Below, one piece after another: positions 25,182 through 33,191 of a stretch of 64,000 bases of DNA. Under the pieces are notes generated by a model that was given only the letters and a program-made list of their open reading frames with translations, was not told the DNA's origin and did no database searches. The stretch is from Mesotoga sp. BH458_6_3_2_1 (lineage in GTDB: Bacteria; Thermotogota; Thermotogae; Petrotogales; Kosmotogaceae), in contig NZ_JFHL01000002.1 in the NCBI RefSeq assembly GCF_003664995.1, positions 62,001 to 126,000 of the forward strand, read 5' to 3'. Both the position numbers and the translations under genes were made by a program. The first letter of the stretch is position 1. Each line of letters opens with the position of its first letter.

Positions 25182-26243
25182 ATGGCTAGAAGAAGTAGCG
25201 GCGGGTCGTCATCGAGCAACAGAAGTAGCGGTGGAAGAAGCGGAGGATCGTTTAGTAGCAGTCGAAGCAGTCGGTCCTCAAGCAGTAGCTCGAGTAGCTC
25301 TAGAGGAAGCACTTCAAGCAGACCGGGTAGCTCTTTCCCTTCAGGAACCTTTGGTAGTTCTTCGCGCAAAAAGGTTTTTACATCGCCCTTCAGAATTCCT
25401 GTCGGAGGTTTCAAGAGGCCGACTACGGGTGGGTCTGGAGTGAATACTGCCGGATGTGCCGGATGCAGTGGCTGCAGCGTCTTTGCATTTGGTGTGATCG
25501 TTATCGCTATAATACTGATTGTACTGGTTGTCTCAGGGACCTTCTCCTCTTGTGGAAGTAATACCAGTAATGTTGAGATCACCAAATCGACGATCGCGAG
25601 AGAACCGCTGCCAAAAGGATCGGTTAACGAAACCGGGTATTATACAGATGAGCTCGGGTGGATTAACAAAGACTCTGTTCTTATAAACGGCATGAAACAC
25701 TTCTATCAGGAGACGGGCGTTCAACCTTATCTGTACATAACAGATACTGTAAACGGCTCTCACTATCCAACTGAAGATGACCTCGCGGATTTCGCCAGCG
25801 GTCTTTACGATAGGCTATTCACAGACGAAGCTCACTGCCTAGTAGTCTTCTTCGAATATGGCGACGGCTATATGGACAGATATATATGCGGTAATCAGGC
25901 GAAGACAGTTATCGACGACGAGGCTGCCGATATCCTTCTCGATTACATAGACAAGTATTATTATTATGACAACTTCGCCGATGAAGAGTTCTTCGCCAAG
26001 GCATTCATTGACGCGGCAGACAGGATAATGACTGTTACCAGATCACCCTGGATTCCAGTGTTTATTATCATAGGAGTTATTGCACTAGTTGCGCTATTGC
26101 TTTTCTGGTGGAGTAATGTGAAGCGCCAGAAGAACATTGAGGCCAAGCAGACCGAAGAGATTCTGAACACACCGCTCGAGAAATTCGGTGATAAGGACGT
26201 AGAAGAGTTGACAAAGAAATATGATGATGATGACAAAACTTAG
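25182..26243 (+). CDS. Membrane protein with Ser/Arg/Gly-rich N-terminus and TPM-like domain
   Basis: 353 aa; AAAGGAGA SD. Residues 1-~95 are extreme low complexity (Ser, Arg, Gly) and likely disordered in the cytoplasm. A Cys/Gly cluster (GCAGCSGCS) precedes a membrane helix (FGVIVIAIILIVLVVSG). The ~140-aa middle domain, between this helix and a second one (PWIPVFIIIGVIALVALLLFW), resembles TPM/YgcG-type extracytoplasmic domains: GWINKDSVLINGMKHFYQET, YLYITDTVNG, HCLVVFFEYGDGYMDRYICG. The acidic C-terminus ends DDDDKT. Its neighbour 58 nt downstream is a PspA homologue, which suggests envelope stress. The family call is moderate. Confidence 0.65.
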   Translation: MARRSSGGSSSSNRSSGGRSGGSFSSSRSSRSSSSSSSSSRGSTSSRPGSSFPSGTFGSSSRKKVFTSPFRIPVGGFKRPTTGGSGVNTAGCAGCSGCSVFAFGVIVIAIILIVLVVSGTFSSCGSNTSNVEITKSTIAREPLPKGSVNETGYYTDELGWINKDSVLINGMKHFYQETGVQPYLYITDTVNGSHYPTEDDLADFASGLYDRLFTDEAHCLVVFFEYGDGYMDRYICGNQAKTVIDDEAADILLDYIDKYYYYDNFADEEFFAKAFIDAADRIMTVTRSPWIPVFIIIGVIALVALLLFWWSNVKRQKNIEAKQTEEILNTPLEKFGDKDVEELTKKYDDDDKT

Positions 26244-26301
26244 TTCTCTGATAGTGCAAACTATTTCAAAGCCTTATACAGGCTAGTTGTGGGAGGAAGA
26301 A

Positions 26302-26979
26302 ATGGGTATTCTTGACAGGTTCAACGACATTATCAAATCAAACGTGAATGCTCTGCTGGACAAAATGGAGGACCCTTCGAAGATGATTGATCAGCATCTT
26401 CGCGAACTTAGTGAAGATCTCGCTGAAGTGAAGCGAGGGACGGCGGGAGTAATCGCAGAGGAAACAAGAACAAAGCGTCTAGTCGATGAAAACATGGGTG
26501 AAGTGGCCAAATACGCGGATTTTGCAAAGAGGGCATTGCTGGCAAAAAATGAAGAAGATGCGAAGGTCTTCATAGCAAAGAAGCAGGAACTCGAGAATGT
26601 AGGAGCCGGTCTTATGACTGCTTACGCAGCAGCTCACGAGAACGCTGTGAAGATGCGCCAGATGCACGACAAACTTGTTTCAGATATTGAGTCACTCAAG
26701 TCTAAACGGTCGATGATAAAGGCTAAGGTGGCCGTTGCCAAGACTCAGAAGAAGATAAACGAAGTGACTTCCTCTGCTGGAAAGACTCAGGGAGCAATGG
26801 ACGCAGTAGGAAGATTGGAAGACAAGGCCCAAAAAATGCTAGATGAGGCCAATGCCATGGCAGAATTGAACACCGAGACTATTGACAAGGCAAAGGCCCT
26901 TGAAGAAAAGTACGCTGCCAAGAGTTCGTTTGCAGTTGATGAAGAGCTTGAACAGATGAAGAAGGATCTTGGTGTTTAA
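26302..26979 (+). CDS. pspA: PspA/IM30 (Vipp1) family membrane-stress protein
   Basis: 225 aa from the ATG at 26302 (GGGAGG upstream). It begins MGILDRFNDIIKSNVNALLD and PSKMIDQHLRELSEDL, the characteristic amphipathic helix and first coiled-coil hairpin of PspA. The rest is nearly all helical coiled coil (KRALLAKNEEDAKVF, KSKRSMIKAKVAVAKTQKK). Family members assemble on the inner face of a damaged cytoplasmic membrane as ESCRT-III-like rods or rings and keep the proton gradient. Probably cotranscribed with the preceding TPM-like membrane protein, a likely partner. Confidence 0.9.
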   Translation: MGILDRFNDIIKSNVNALLDKMEDPSKMIDQHLRELSEDLAEVKRGTAGVIAEETRTKRLVDENMGEVAKYADFAKRALLAKNEEDAKVFIAKKQELENVGAGLMTAYAAAHENAVKMRQMHDKLVSDIESLKSKRSMIKAKVAVAKTQKKINEVTSSAGKTQGAMDAVGRLEDKAQKMLDEANAMAELNTETIDKAKALEEKYAAKSSFAVDEELEQMKKDLGV

Positions 26980-27317
26980 CAGTTTTTTCTCGATTTCTGT
27001 TGCTTTTAAGTAAGTATGCTTATTCTCGTGGTAGGAGCAGTGTCTCCAGAGTAAACACGAGAATCAAGATTGGAACGAACACTTGGGTCCGCCTTTTATG
27101 AAGTTTCTGAGGCCGAAGATAAGTTAGATTAGTGTGTCCGTTTTGGATGCGCGCAGCTTGTTTCGGCTTCTTCTTTTTGAAGTTGACTCTCCCTGCTGTT
27201 TTCTTAGAATAGCCGGCTCGCAAATGTAAACAGGTCTGAAACAAAATTGATTGTCAAGCTCGACGTCAAGGCGAGGCCCCTCAATTTTGATCAACTTACG
27301 TTCTGTGGAGGTGAATT
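26980..27317. other. 338-bp intergenic stretch with inverted repeats
   Basis: No gene seen. ATTCTCGTG (27031-27039) and CACGAGAAT (27056-27064) could pair, but no T-run follows. Near the right end CAAAATTGA and TCAATTTTG flank an inner CTCG/CGAG pair just upstream of the Fpg-like gene, possibly a leader hairpin. Neither is strong enough to name. Confidence 0.4.
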
Positions 27318-28148
27318 GTGATAGAGATTCCCGAAGCATTTGTGCTTGCGAGTCAGATAGACGAGACTCTTTCCGGTAAGATAGTTGACGGAGTTGAAGT
27401 GCCTGAGAATCCAGGCAAGTTCTCTTTCTATCTTGGAGATCCAATCGAATATCAAAAACTGTTGATTGGTTCGTTTTTTTCTTCGGCCAGGGCAATAGGT
27501 GGAATGGTAGAAATTTCCGCCGACAGGAGGCGATTGGTTTTCTCAGATGGAGCCGCCCCTAGGTTCTACTCTCAAGATCAGAAGCCAAAAGTGAAGTCCC
27601 AGCTCACAGTGAAGTTCGGCGACGGTTCATCCCTGAGTGTTTACGTTCAGCTTTATGGAGGGTTATGGTGCTTCGAAGAAGGTGATTTTGACAACAAGTA
27701 CTATTTTGTGGCACAGGAGAAACCGTCACCTATCAGTGAGGATTTCGATGAAAACTATTTCTCGAAGCTCTTTGACTTCGAAAAGGCCGATTCGCTTAGT
27801 CTAAAGGCCTTCCTGGCAACTGAGCAGCGGATACCGGGTTTGGGTAACGGTGTATTTCAAGATATAGCCTGGACTGCCGGGCTTCATCCAAGAATAAAGA
27901 TAGGTAAGATTTCTGATGGTGACAAAGAGAGGTTGTTTTCTTCGATTAAGACCGTTCTCAAAGATATGACTGAAAATGGTGGTAGAGATTCTGAGAAGGA
28001 CCTCTTTGGAGTTGAAGGGAAGTATAAGACAATCATTGGAAGGGCGACTTTTGGCAAGGCTTGTCCTAGATGTGGCGGAACGATAGGAAGGCAAAACTAT
28101 CTTGGCGGAAAGGTATATTTCTGCCCATCTTGCCAGAGGCTGGAGTGA
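27318..28148 (+). CDS. Fpg/Nei-like protein lacking the N-terminal proline
   Basis: 276 aa, GTG start with GGAGGTGA. Fpg/Nei architecture is clear: an N-terminal beta-sandwich, an H2TH domain (KAFLATEQRIPGLGNGVFQD) and a C-terminal zinc finger (CPRCGG, CPSC). Fpg and Nei cut oxidised bases from DNA using Pro2 as nucleophile and Glu3. Here the N-terminus is MIEIPE: position 2 is Ile, Glu3 is kept, and the nearest Pro is residue 5. I recall MIEIPE-type proteins annotated as endonuclease VIII in other bacteria, so this is probably a real subfamily rather than damage. Activity cannot be assumed. It stands alone between pspA and the acyltransferase. Confidence 0.85.
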   Translation: MIEIPEAFVLASQIDETLSGKIVDGVEVPENPGKFSFYLGDPIEYQKLLIGSFFSSARAIGGMVEISADRRRLVFSDGAAPRFYSQDQKPKVKSQLTVKFGDGSSLSVYVQLYGGLWCFEEGDFDNKYYFVAQEKPSPISEDFDENYFSKLFDFEKADSLSLKAFLATEQRIPGLGNGVFQDIAWTAGLHPRIKIGKISDGDKERLFSSIKTVLKDMTENGGRDSEKDLFGVEGKYKTIIGRATFGKACPRCGGTIGRQNYLGGKVYFCPSCQRLE

Positions 28149-28266
28149 AATGCTCTACCTTTTCAGCTTTCTTGAGAAGATACTGATTTAGCGTAAAGAG
28201 AGTCAATCAGTACTCTATCATAGGGTATACTTGCCTATAGAAACTGTTGAGCAAGGAGGATTTTCT

Positions 28267-29160
28267 GTGAAAAGTTTTTCTGAGCTTATTTCTTTGGCTA
28301 AGGCCAAGGGTCCAAGAAGAGTTGTACTTGTTGGTTCGGAAGACAGAGAAGGAGTCAAAGCTCTAAAATTTGCGTTTGATGAGGGAATAGCGATGCCAGT
28401 CTTCGTAGGTGATGAAGAAAGAACGAATGAGATCCTCGAAGAAGAAGGACTAAAGGGAGAGGTTATGAGTGCTTCAAGTCCCGAGGAAGCATGTGAGAAG
28501 GGTATCAGGCTGGTGAACTCCGGATATGCCGATATAGTATTGAAAGGTCTTGTCAAGACCTCCACACTGCTGAAGGCAGTTCTCAACAAAGAATGGGGGC
28601 TGAGATCCGGAAAGATCCTGAGCCATATTGCCGCTCTTGAAGTCCCGGCAATTGATAGGATAGTCTTCGTTACGGATGGTGGAATGGTAATTCGCCCAGA
28701 CCTGCCGACCAAAATATCTATAATCGAAAATGCAGTATCCTTTTTGATATCACTAGGTTATGAAAAGCCAAAAGTCGCATTGGTAGCTGCTGTTGAAACA
28801 GTAAATGAAGACATGCCAGAAACCCTTGAGGCTGCAGTGATCTCGAAGATGGGCCAGAGGGGACAGATAATAGATTGTGAGATAGATGGCCCTCTTGGAA
28901 TCGATAATGCAATATCATCATTCGCAGCGGAAATAAAGAAGGTTTGCGGTCCAGTTGCGGGCAGGGCAGATCTACTTGTCGTGCCTGACATTGCTAGCGG
29001 AAACTTCCTTGGGAAATCGGCCGTCTACTTTGCGGGCGGAAAGATTGCGGGGCTAATTCTGGGTGCCTCGGCACCGATTGTTATTGTATCAAGGGCCGAC
29101 TCATCTCCTTCAAAACTCGCCTCGATTGCTTTGGCAAGTTACTCATTAGGAGAACGATGA
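28267..29160 (+). CDS. Phosphate butyryl/acetyltransferase family protein
   Basis: 297 aa from the GTG at 28267 (AAGGAGGA upstream). The sequence follows the PTA/PTB fold: RRVVLVGSEDREGVKALKF, then DIVLKGLVKTSTLLKAVL, VTDGGMVIRPDL, and the C-terminal GKSAVYFAGGKIAGLILGA with the family's late glycine segment. The length matches phosphate butyryltransferase (Ptb, ~300 aa). The reaction is acyl-CoA plus phosphate to acyl phosphate plus CoA, which yields ATP when paired with an acyl kinase. No kinase (buk/ackA) is adjacent; a ThiS-like gene overlaps its stop instead. Confidence 0.88.
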   Translation: MKSFSELISLAKAKGPRRVVLVGSEDREGVKALKFAFDEGIAMPVFVGDEERTNEILEEEGLKGEVMSASSPEEACEKGIRLVNSGYADIVLKGLVKTSTLLKAVLNKEWGLRSGKILSHIAALEVPAIDRIVFVTDGGMVIRPDLPTKISIIENAVSFLISLGYEKPKVALVAAVETVNEDMPETLEAAVISKMGQRGQIIDCEIDGPLGIDNAISSFAAEIKKVCGPVAGRADLLVVPDIASGNFLGKSAVYFAGGKIAGLILGASAPIVIVSRADSSPSKLASIALASYSLGER

Positions 29161-29348
29161 TGAAAGTAGAGTTTGAAGATGAAGTTCTAGATCTTGAAGG
29201 CGGAATTTCAGTCAGAGAGCTTCTTATCAGTCTGGACGTTGATTCTGATCGGTACATAGTATTAAAGGATAGGAAAATGGCTGATCTGGATAGTTTTCTT
29301 GATGATGGTTCAGAGGTCTTGATTATCAAAGCGATCGTGGGAGGGTAG
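29157..29348 (+). CDS. ThiS/MoaD-like ubiquitin-fold sulfur carrier
   Basis: 63 aa (ATG at 29157, or the next ATG at 29160). It has the ThiS layout: a beta-grasp with GGISVRELLISLDVDSDRYI, a middle DRKMADLDSFLDDGSEVLII and the terminal Gly-Gly (AIVGG) that a ThiF/MoeB enzyme would adenylate. It serves as sulfur donor in thiamin, tungsten/molybdenum cofactor or tRNA thiolation pathways; no thiamin or moa genes are nearby. It overlaps the acyltransferase stop, and its last 39 bases overlap the convergent PHP gene. Confidence 0.8.
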   Translation: MMKVEFEDEVLDLEGGISVRELLISLDVDSDRYIVLKDRKMADLDSFLDDGSEVLIIKAIVGG

Positions 29349-30161
29349 AGATTCAAGGAACCTAAAGACAAAGTTATCAGGAATCTCGATCCCGAGTTCA
29401 AGATTCTTTTTGTGTTCTCCATGGTAATCACTGCCACCTGTGGCAAGCAGATCAAGTTCCTTCGAGATCTCAAGAAGTTCATTTCTCGTTTCTATATCGT
29501 ATGTCTTGTAAAATACCTCTATTCCTTTCAGACCGTAAGACCTCATTGTTCTTATCATCTCTACAGTTCGATTGCGATCTAGCGTCATCGAAAGAGGGTG
29601 AGCTAGGACTGGAATGCCCTCGGCAGAAAGGATGAGTTCTATGGCGGCTTTTATCGATAGTTTTTCTTTCTCTACATATGCTCTTCCCTCTCTTCCGATG
29701 AACCGAGAAAAGGCCTCTTCTATTGAATCAGCGTACCCCTTCTTCACAATGAGATCTGCTATGTGAGGTCTTCCGAGACTCTCACCAGGAAAAGAATATT
29801 CGAGTTCTTCATCCGCTATATGAACTCCTAGGGATCTCAGCCTTGAGAGAATTCTGGTATTCCTGAGATCTCTTTTCAGCCTGACTTCTTTTAAATTGTT
29901 TTCGATAGACGCAGCCGATGAAATCATTCCGTAACCAAGGATGTCAAGAGTCTCGTGAAAATCACAGCTAATCTCTACTCCTTTTACGTATCTTATTCCC
30001 ATCTGTGAAGAAAGCTCGCTTGCTTCAACTTGACCGGCTAGAGTGTCGTGATCTGTTATCGAGAGAGCGATAATTCTCTTATCGAGGGATTCTTCAATTA
30101 TCCCAGCAACCGAGTTGGTTCCATCTGAATGGTCTGAATGACAGTGAAAATCAACAAACAT
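29310..30161 (-). CDS. PHP-domain phosphoesterase
   Basis: 283 aa. PHP metal-binding motifs appear in order: FHCHSDHSDGTN, ALSITDHDTLAGQVEA, GVEISCDFH, LAHPLSM and TGGSDYHGEHK. This pattern matches the YciV/TrpH family, whose characterised members hydrolyse 3',5'-nucleoside bisphosphates and act as 5'-3' exonucleases on small RNAs (RNase AM). SD AAGGTGG. Its 3' end is antisense to the ThiS-like gene. Confidence 0.9.
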   Translation of the reverse strand: MFVDFHCHSDHSDGTNSVAGIIEESLDKRIIALSITDHDTLAGQVEASELSSQMGIRYVKGVEISCDFHETLDILGYGMISSAASIENNLKEVRLKRDLRNTRILSRLRSLGVHIADEELEYSFPGESLGRPHIADLIVKKGYADSIEEAFSRFIGREGRAYVEKEKLSIKAAIELILSAEGIPVLAHPLSMTLDRNRTVEMIRTMRSYGLKGIEVFYKTYDIETRNELLEISKELDLLATGGSDYHGEHKKNLELGIEIPDNFVFRFLESLPSHDRFDNQDL

Positions 30162-30209
30162 TCGTCTGCCACCTTTCTCATTAATGATGATATTATTCTA
30201 CTAGAGGTG

Positions 30210-31067
30210 ATGACAATAGAATACTACCTCAGTGAAGGTACAATTTTGAAGAAGCGTTACAGGGTTATCAAGCCGTTGGGCAGAGGTGGATTCGGTTTAA
30301 CTTATCTATGCTCTGACTTTCACAAGGGAAATAATGTCGCCGTGAAAGAGTTCTTTCCCAGAGGCGTAGAAAGAGAAGGCAACAATGTCAAGCCGGTGAG
30401 CGATGACCTGAGAGAGATCTATTTCGACAAGCTCTCTTCCTTCTCCGAAGAATTCACAATAATGTCCAGAATCGAAGATGACAGAGTTGTTAAGGTTCTA
30501 GATCTTTTCACAGAGAATAACACCGCTTACTATGTGATGGAGCTAATAAGTGGAAAAACTTTGAAGGACGCAGTGAGAGACGAAGGTGTGATGAACGATG
30601 AAGAGGCTTTTGAAACGGTGGAAAGCATACTTAAAGGAGTCTCGTCTATTCACGAAAGAGGCTATATCCACGGCGACTTGAAACCTACCAACGTAATGCT
30701 CACAGATGATGGAAGAATAAAAGTAATGGATTTCGGCGCAGCATGTCTAAAAGATGTGTACCTTATGAATTCCCTCGCGAAAGTGGTATCCCTCAGCTAT
30801 ACTTGTCCCGAGAAATTCTATTCTTCTTCTCCTCCAAACTACTCATGGGATGTGTATTCAGTTGGGGGGATTCTATACTTTCTGCAGAGCGGAGAGGATC
30901 CTGTTCCTTCGACAGAAAGAGTTAAGGGAGTTCCTCTCATCTTCGACACATTTTCAAGAAGAGCCAAGCGAATTCTCGACAAATCAATGGCATTGCTCTC
31001 AGAGAAAAGGTACTCTGATGCGGCAGCTTTCAGAAGAGCTTTGAAGTCCAGATTCTTTGGACTTTGA
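30210..31067 (+). CDS. Serine/threonine protein kinase
   Basis: About 285 aa, a bare kinase domain without PASTA or membrane segments. P-loop LGRGGFGLTYL, ATP Lys in VAVKEFF, catalytic loop YIHGDLKPTNVML (HGD instead of HRD, with catalytic Asp and following Lys kept), DFG Mg loop, and CPE in place of APE. Hanks-type kinase, cytosolic. The start is uncertain: the ATG at 30210 follows AGAGG by only 2 nt, whereas an ATA at 30216 sits 8 nt from it. It diverges from the PHP gene across a ~48-bp AT-rich spacer and converges on ispA. Confidence 0.92.
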   Translation: MTIEYYLSEGTILKKRYRVIKPLGRGGFGLTYLCSDFHKGNNVAVKEFFPRGVEREGNNVKPVSDDLREIYFDKLSSFSEEFTIMSRIEDDRVVKVLDLFTENNTAYYVMELISGKTLKDAVRDEGVMNDEEAFETVESILKGVSSIHERGYIHGDLKPTNVMLTDDGRIKVMDFGAACLKDVYLMNSLAKVVSLSYTCPEKFYSSSPPNYSWDVYSVGGILYFLQSGEDPVPSTERVKGVPLIFDTFSRRAKRILDKSMALLSEKRYSDAAAFRRALKSRFFGL

Positions 31068-31068
31068 T

Positions 31069-31908
31069 TCAGCGTCTGGCAATCAAGTCGTAAACACTTA
31101 CCATTTCTCTTGAAAGATCATAGAACTCGTCGATTTCTTCCAGAAGGTCGAGAAACATCTCTTTGACTTTCGTCTGAGCTTCCTCAATGGATTCGAACGA
31201 GAGTATAGTGAGCTTGTCTTGTTTACCATCTTTTCCCGGTGTTTTTCCAAGTTCACTTTTTGTAGATGTTACATCTTTTATGTCATCCATCATCTGAAAC
31301 AACTTGCCGAATCTCAGCCCCAGCTGGCGCATTTGAACGAATTTCTCTTCCTCTTTTCCCGCAAACGGAGCTGCGAAACAGAAGCCGAAAAGAGAACCCG
31401 TCTTGGCAGCGTGAATTCTTTCCATTTGTTCTCTTGACTTGTTTACGGGGAAGACGTCTTCGAACTCACCTTTGACTACCTCAAGAGAAGTCTCTTGCCA
31501 GAGTCTCATGAGATTCAGCTTAGAACTGCTTTCTATATCTAGTGAAGAGAGGAGTTCTGAGGGATACAGCATGAGAAAATCCCCTGCCAATATGGCTTTG
31601 CACTCACCAAATTTAACGTGACTAGATGGTAAGCCCCGCCTCATAGTATCGTTATCTACCGCAGGCAGATCATCGTGGATCAGACTTCCGCTATGGAAGA
31701 GTTCTACGGCAATACCTGTCTTTATGGCATTTTCCTCGCCGAACCCAGTGAACCTAGCTAGTTCCCAGACAAGATATGCTCTGAGTCTCTTTCCACCAGC
31801 CATAGGAGTATAAGAGACTACTTCTTTCAATGGTTCATAAAGGTCCAGTTCATCGAGAAACCTTCTAAGATTCATATTGAAAAAGGGTGTAAATTCAGCT
31901 AGATTCAT
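31069..31908 (-). CDS. ispA: Polyprenyl (farnesyl/geranylgeranyl) diphosphate synthase
   Basis: 279 aa from the ATG at 31908, which overlaps the previous gene by 14 bases. Both aspartate-rich motifs are present: HDDLPAVDND (first, bacterial DDxxxxD form) and QMMDDIKDVT (second). GGKRLRAYLVWELARF binds the pyrophosphate of IPP. It condenses IPP with allylic diphosphates to C15-C20 chains for quinones, lipids and undecaprenyl carrier. Chain length cannot be set from sequence. End of the thiI-plsC-BFN-ispA operon. Confidence 0.93.
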   Translation of the reverse strand: MNLAEFTPFFNMNLRRFLDELDLYEPLKEVVSYTPMAGGKRLRAYLVWELARFTGFGEENAIKTGIAVELFHSGSLIHDDLPAVDNDTMRRGLPSSHVKFGECKAILAGDFLMLYPSELLSSLDIESSSKLNLMRLWQETSLEVVKGEFEDVFPVNKSREQMERIHAAKTGSLFGFCFAAPFAGKEEEKFVQMRQLGLRFGKLFQMMDDIKDVTSTKSELGKTPGKDGKQDKLTILSFESIEEAQTKVKEMFLDLLEEIDEFYDLSREMVSVYDLIARR

Positions 31909-32428
31909 TGTTCTCGTCTTTTCCTCTGAAGTGTTTTTTGAGCTCTTCAATGTCAAGGTTTTCAACGAACTTCTTGAAGCCTTCATTTTCCTCTTCCGGA
32001 CCGTGCTGAAGAGTGTCAGTCTGAAGGTTGCTTAGGTCGATAGAACTCTCAACGAATACAGCATCTTCTACGAAAATCGGGAAACCCTTCTTAACGGCGA
32101 GCACCAGACAGTCAGATGGGCGAGCATCTATCACGTAAAACTGACCGTTTCGATCCTGCAAATGTAGAGTCGCGTAATAGATATTGTCTTTTACCTGACC
32201 GATAACTGCCTTCTCGAAATTACCCCCAAGTTGAGCGACTGTATTAAGAAAGAGATCATATGTCAAAGGCCTTGGAAAGTCTTTTCCACTAACAGCAAGG
32301 GCAAGAGCCTCTGCCTCAAATGGGCCAATCCATATTCCAAACCCCTTGTTTGTCTTCTCAACTTCCAGTATGACTACTGGGGAATTACTCTGGTCTAGGG
32401 CCAATCCCCTGAGTCTTACCTGCAACAT
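31895..32428 (-). CDS. Bifunctional nuclease domain protein (DUF151)
   Basis: 177 aa from the ATG at 32428 (GAGGTGA 5 nt upstream). The DUF151/BFN fold reads LEVEKTNKGFGIWIGPFEAE, RPLTYDLFLNTVAQLGG, YYATLHLQ and IDARPSDCLVLAVKKGFPIF. Family members have nuclease activity in vitro (TM0160 of T. maritima gave the structure) but their cellular role is unclear. The C-terminal 35 residues are acidic and charged. In an operon with lipid and tRNA modification genes. Confidence 0.88.
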   Translation of the reverse strand: MLQVRLRGLALDQSNSPVVILEVEKTNKGFGIWIGPFEAEALALAVSGKDFPRPLTYDLFLNTVAQLGGNFEKAVIGQVKDNIYYATLHLQDRNGQFYVIDARPSDCLVLAVKKGFPIFVEDAVFVESSIDLSNLQTDTLQHGPEEENEGFKKFVENLDIEELKKHFRGKDENNESS

Positions 32429-32438
32429 AAAATTCACC

Positions 32439-33191
32439 TCAGTTTCTCAGTGATTCCAGTGCATCTTCAATTATATTATAGACTCCTTGGCAGAACTCTT
32501 TTTCGGAAGCGAAGTCTTCCGGTAAAACAGGCTTAGATATGGCAAGAGAGATCCTTGACGGAGTGATAAGGAAACTGTTCTTCTTCAGAAGATTACGAGT
32601 TCCGTCTAGAGCTACAGGGATGACTTTAACTCCAAGCTTGAAAGGTATTGAAAGACTCCCGTCTTTGAACTCTCCAATTTCTCCGGCTGTGCTTCGAGTT
32701 CCTTCCGGAAACAGCAGAATCGTCCCGTCCTCTTTCAGTATTCTGAAGATCTTTCTCATAGCACCTGCTGTCTGCGATCTGTTTCCTCTCTCAATGTATA
32801 CTCCGTCAAGAGCACTGATGAACCAGCTGACACCTGGAATTTTCGACAACTCTTTCTTTGCTATGAAAGAAATTTCCGGATAGACGTAGCCCGGAATAAG
32901 CGGTATGTCGAACGCGCTTTGATGGTTTGCGACGATTACCATTGGTCCGTTCTGGGGCACATTTTCCCTACCTGCTACCCTTACCTTTGATCCCGAAAGT
33001 ACAAAGGCCGCTCTGCCAAATCTCGAGACTTCTCTTGAGATGAAAGTCTTTCTCTCTTTCTTCCCTTTTATCTTGCCTATCAAGTTCCCAATAAGGATCA
33101 CGATTCCGCCATAGACACAGATGTAAAGGACTCCAAGCACGGCTATCCAGACAGTAACTACCAGACTAAGTAGCTTTTTCAGGAATCTCAA
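32439..33191 (-). CDS. plsC: 1-acyl-sn-glycerol-3-phosphate acyltransferase
   Basis: 250 aa. An N-terminal membrane anchor, then the acyltransferase motifs NHQSAFD (HX4D) and FPEGTRS, with VIPVALDG for block IV. It makes phosphatidic acid at the inner membrane. The TTG start at 33191 lies inside the thiI 3' end, with GGAGG 9 nt upstream, so it is translationally coupled to thiI. Confidence 0.93.
   Translation of the reverse strand: MRFLKKLLSLVVTVWIAVLGVLYICVYGGIVILIGNLIGKIKGKKERKTFISREVSRFGRAAFVLSGSKVRVAGRENVPQNGPMVIVANHQSAFDIPLIPGYVYPEISFIAKKELSKIPGVSWFISALDGVYIERGNRSQTAGAMRKIFRILKEDGTILLFPEGTRSTAGEIGEFKDGSLSIPFKLGVKVIPVALDGTRNLLKKNSFLITPSRISLAISKPVLPEDFASEKEFCQGVYNIIEDALESLRN

Noticed and set aside
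25112-25585. 157-codon minus-strand Leu/Pro/Asp-rich frame
   Set aside because: Mirror of the Ser/Arg/Gly repeats of the TPM-like gene; composition is forced by the opposite strand.
27020-27495. Minus-strand frames near 27020-27495
   Set aside because: Basic, low-complexity, no SD, and the second is antisense to the Fpg-like gene.
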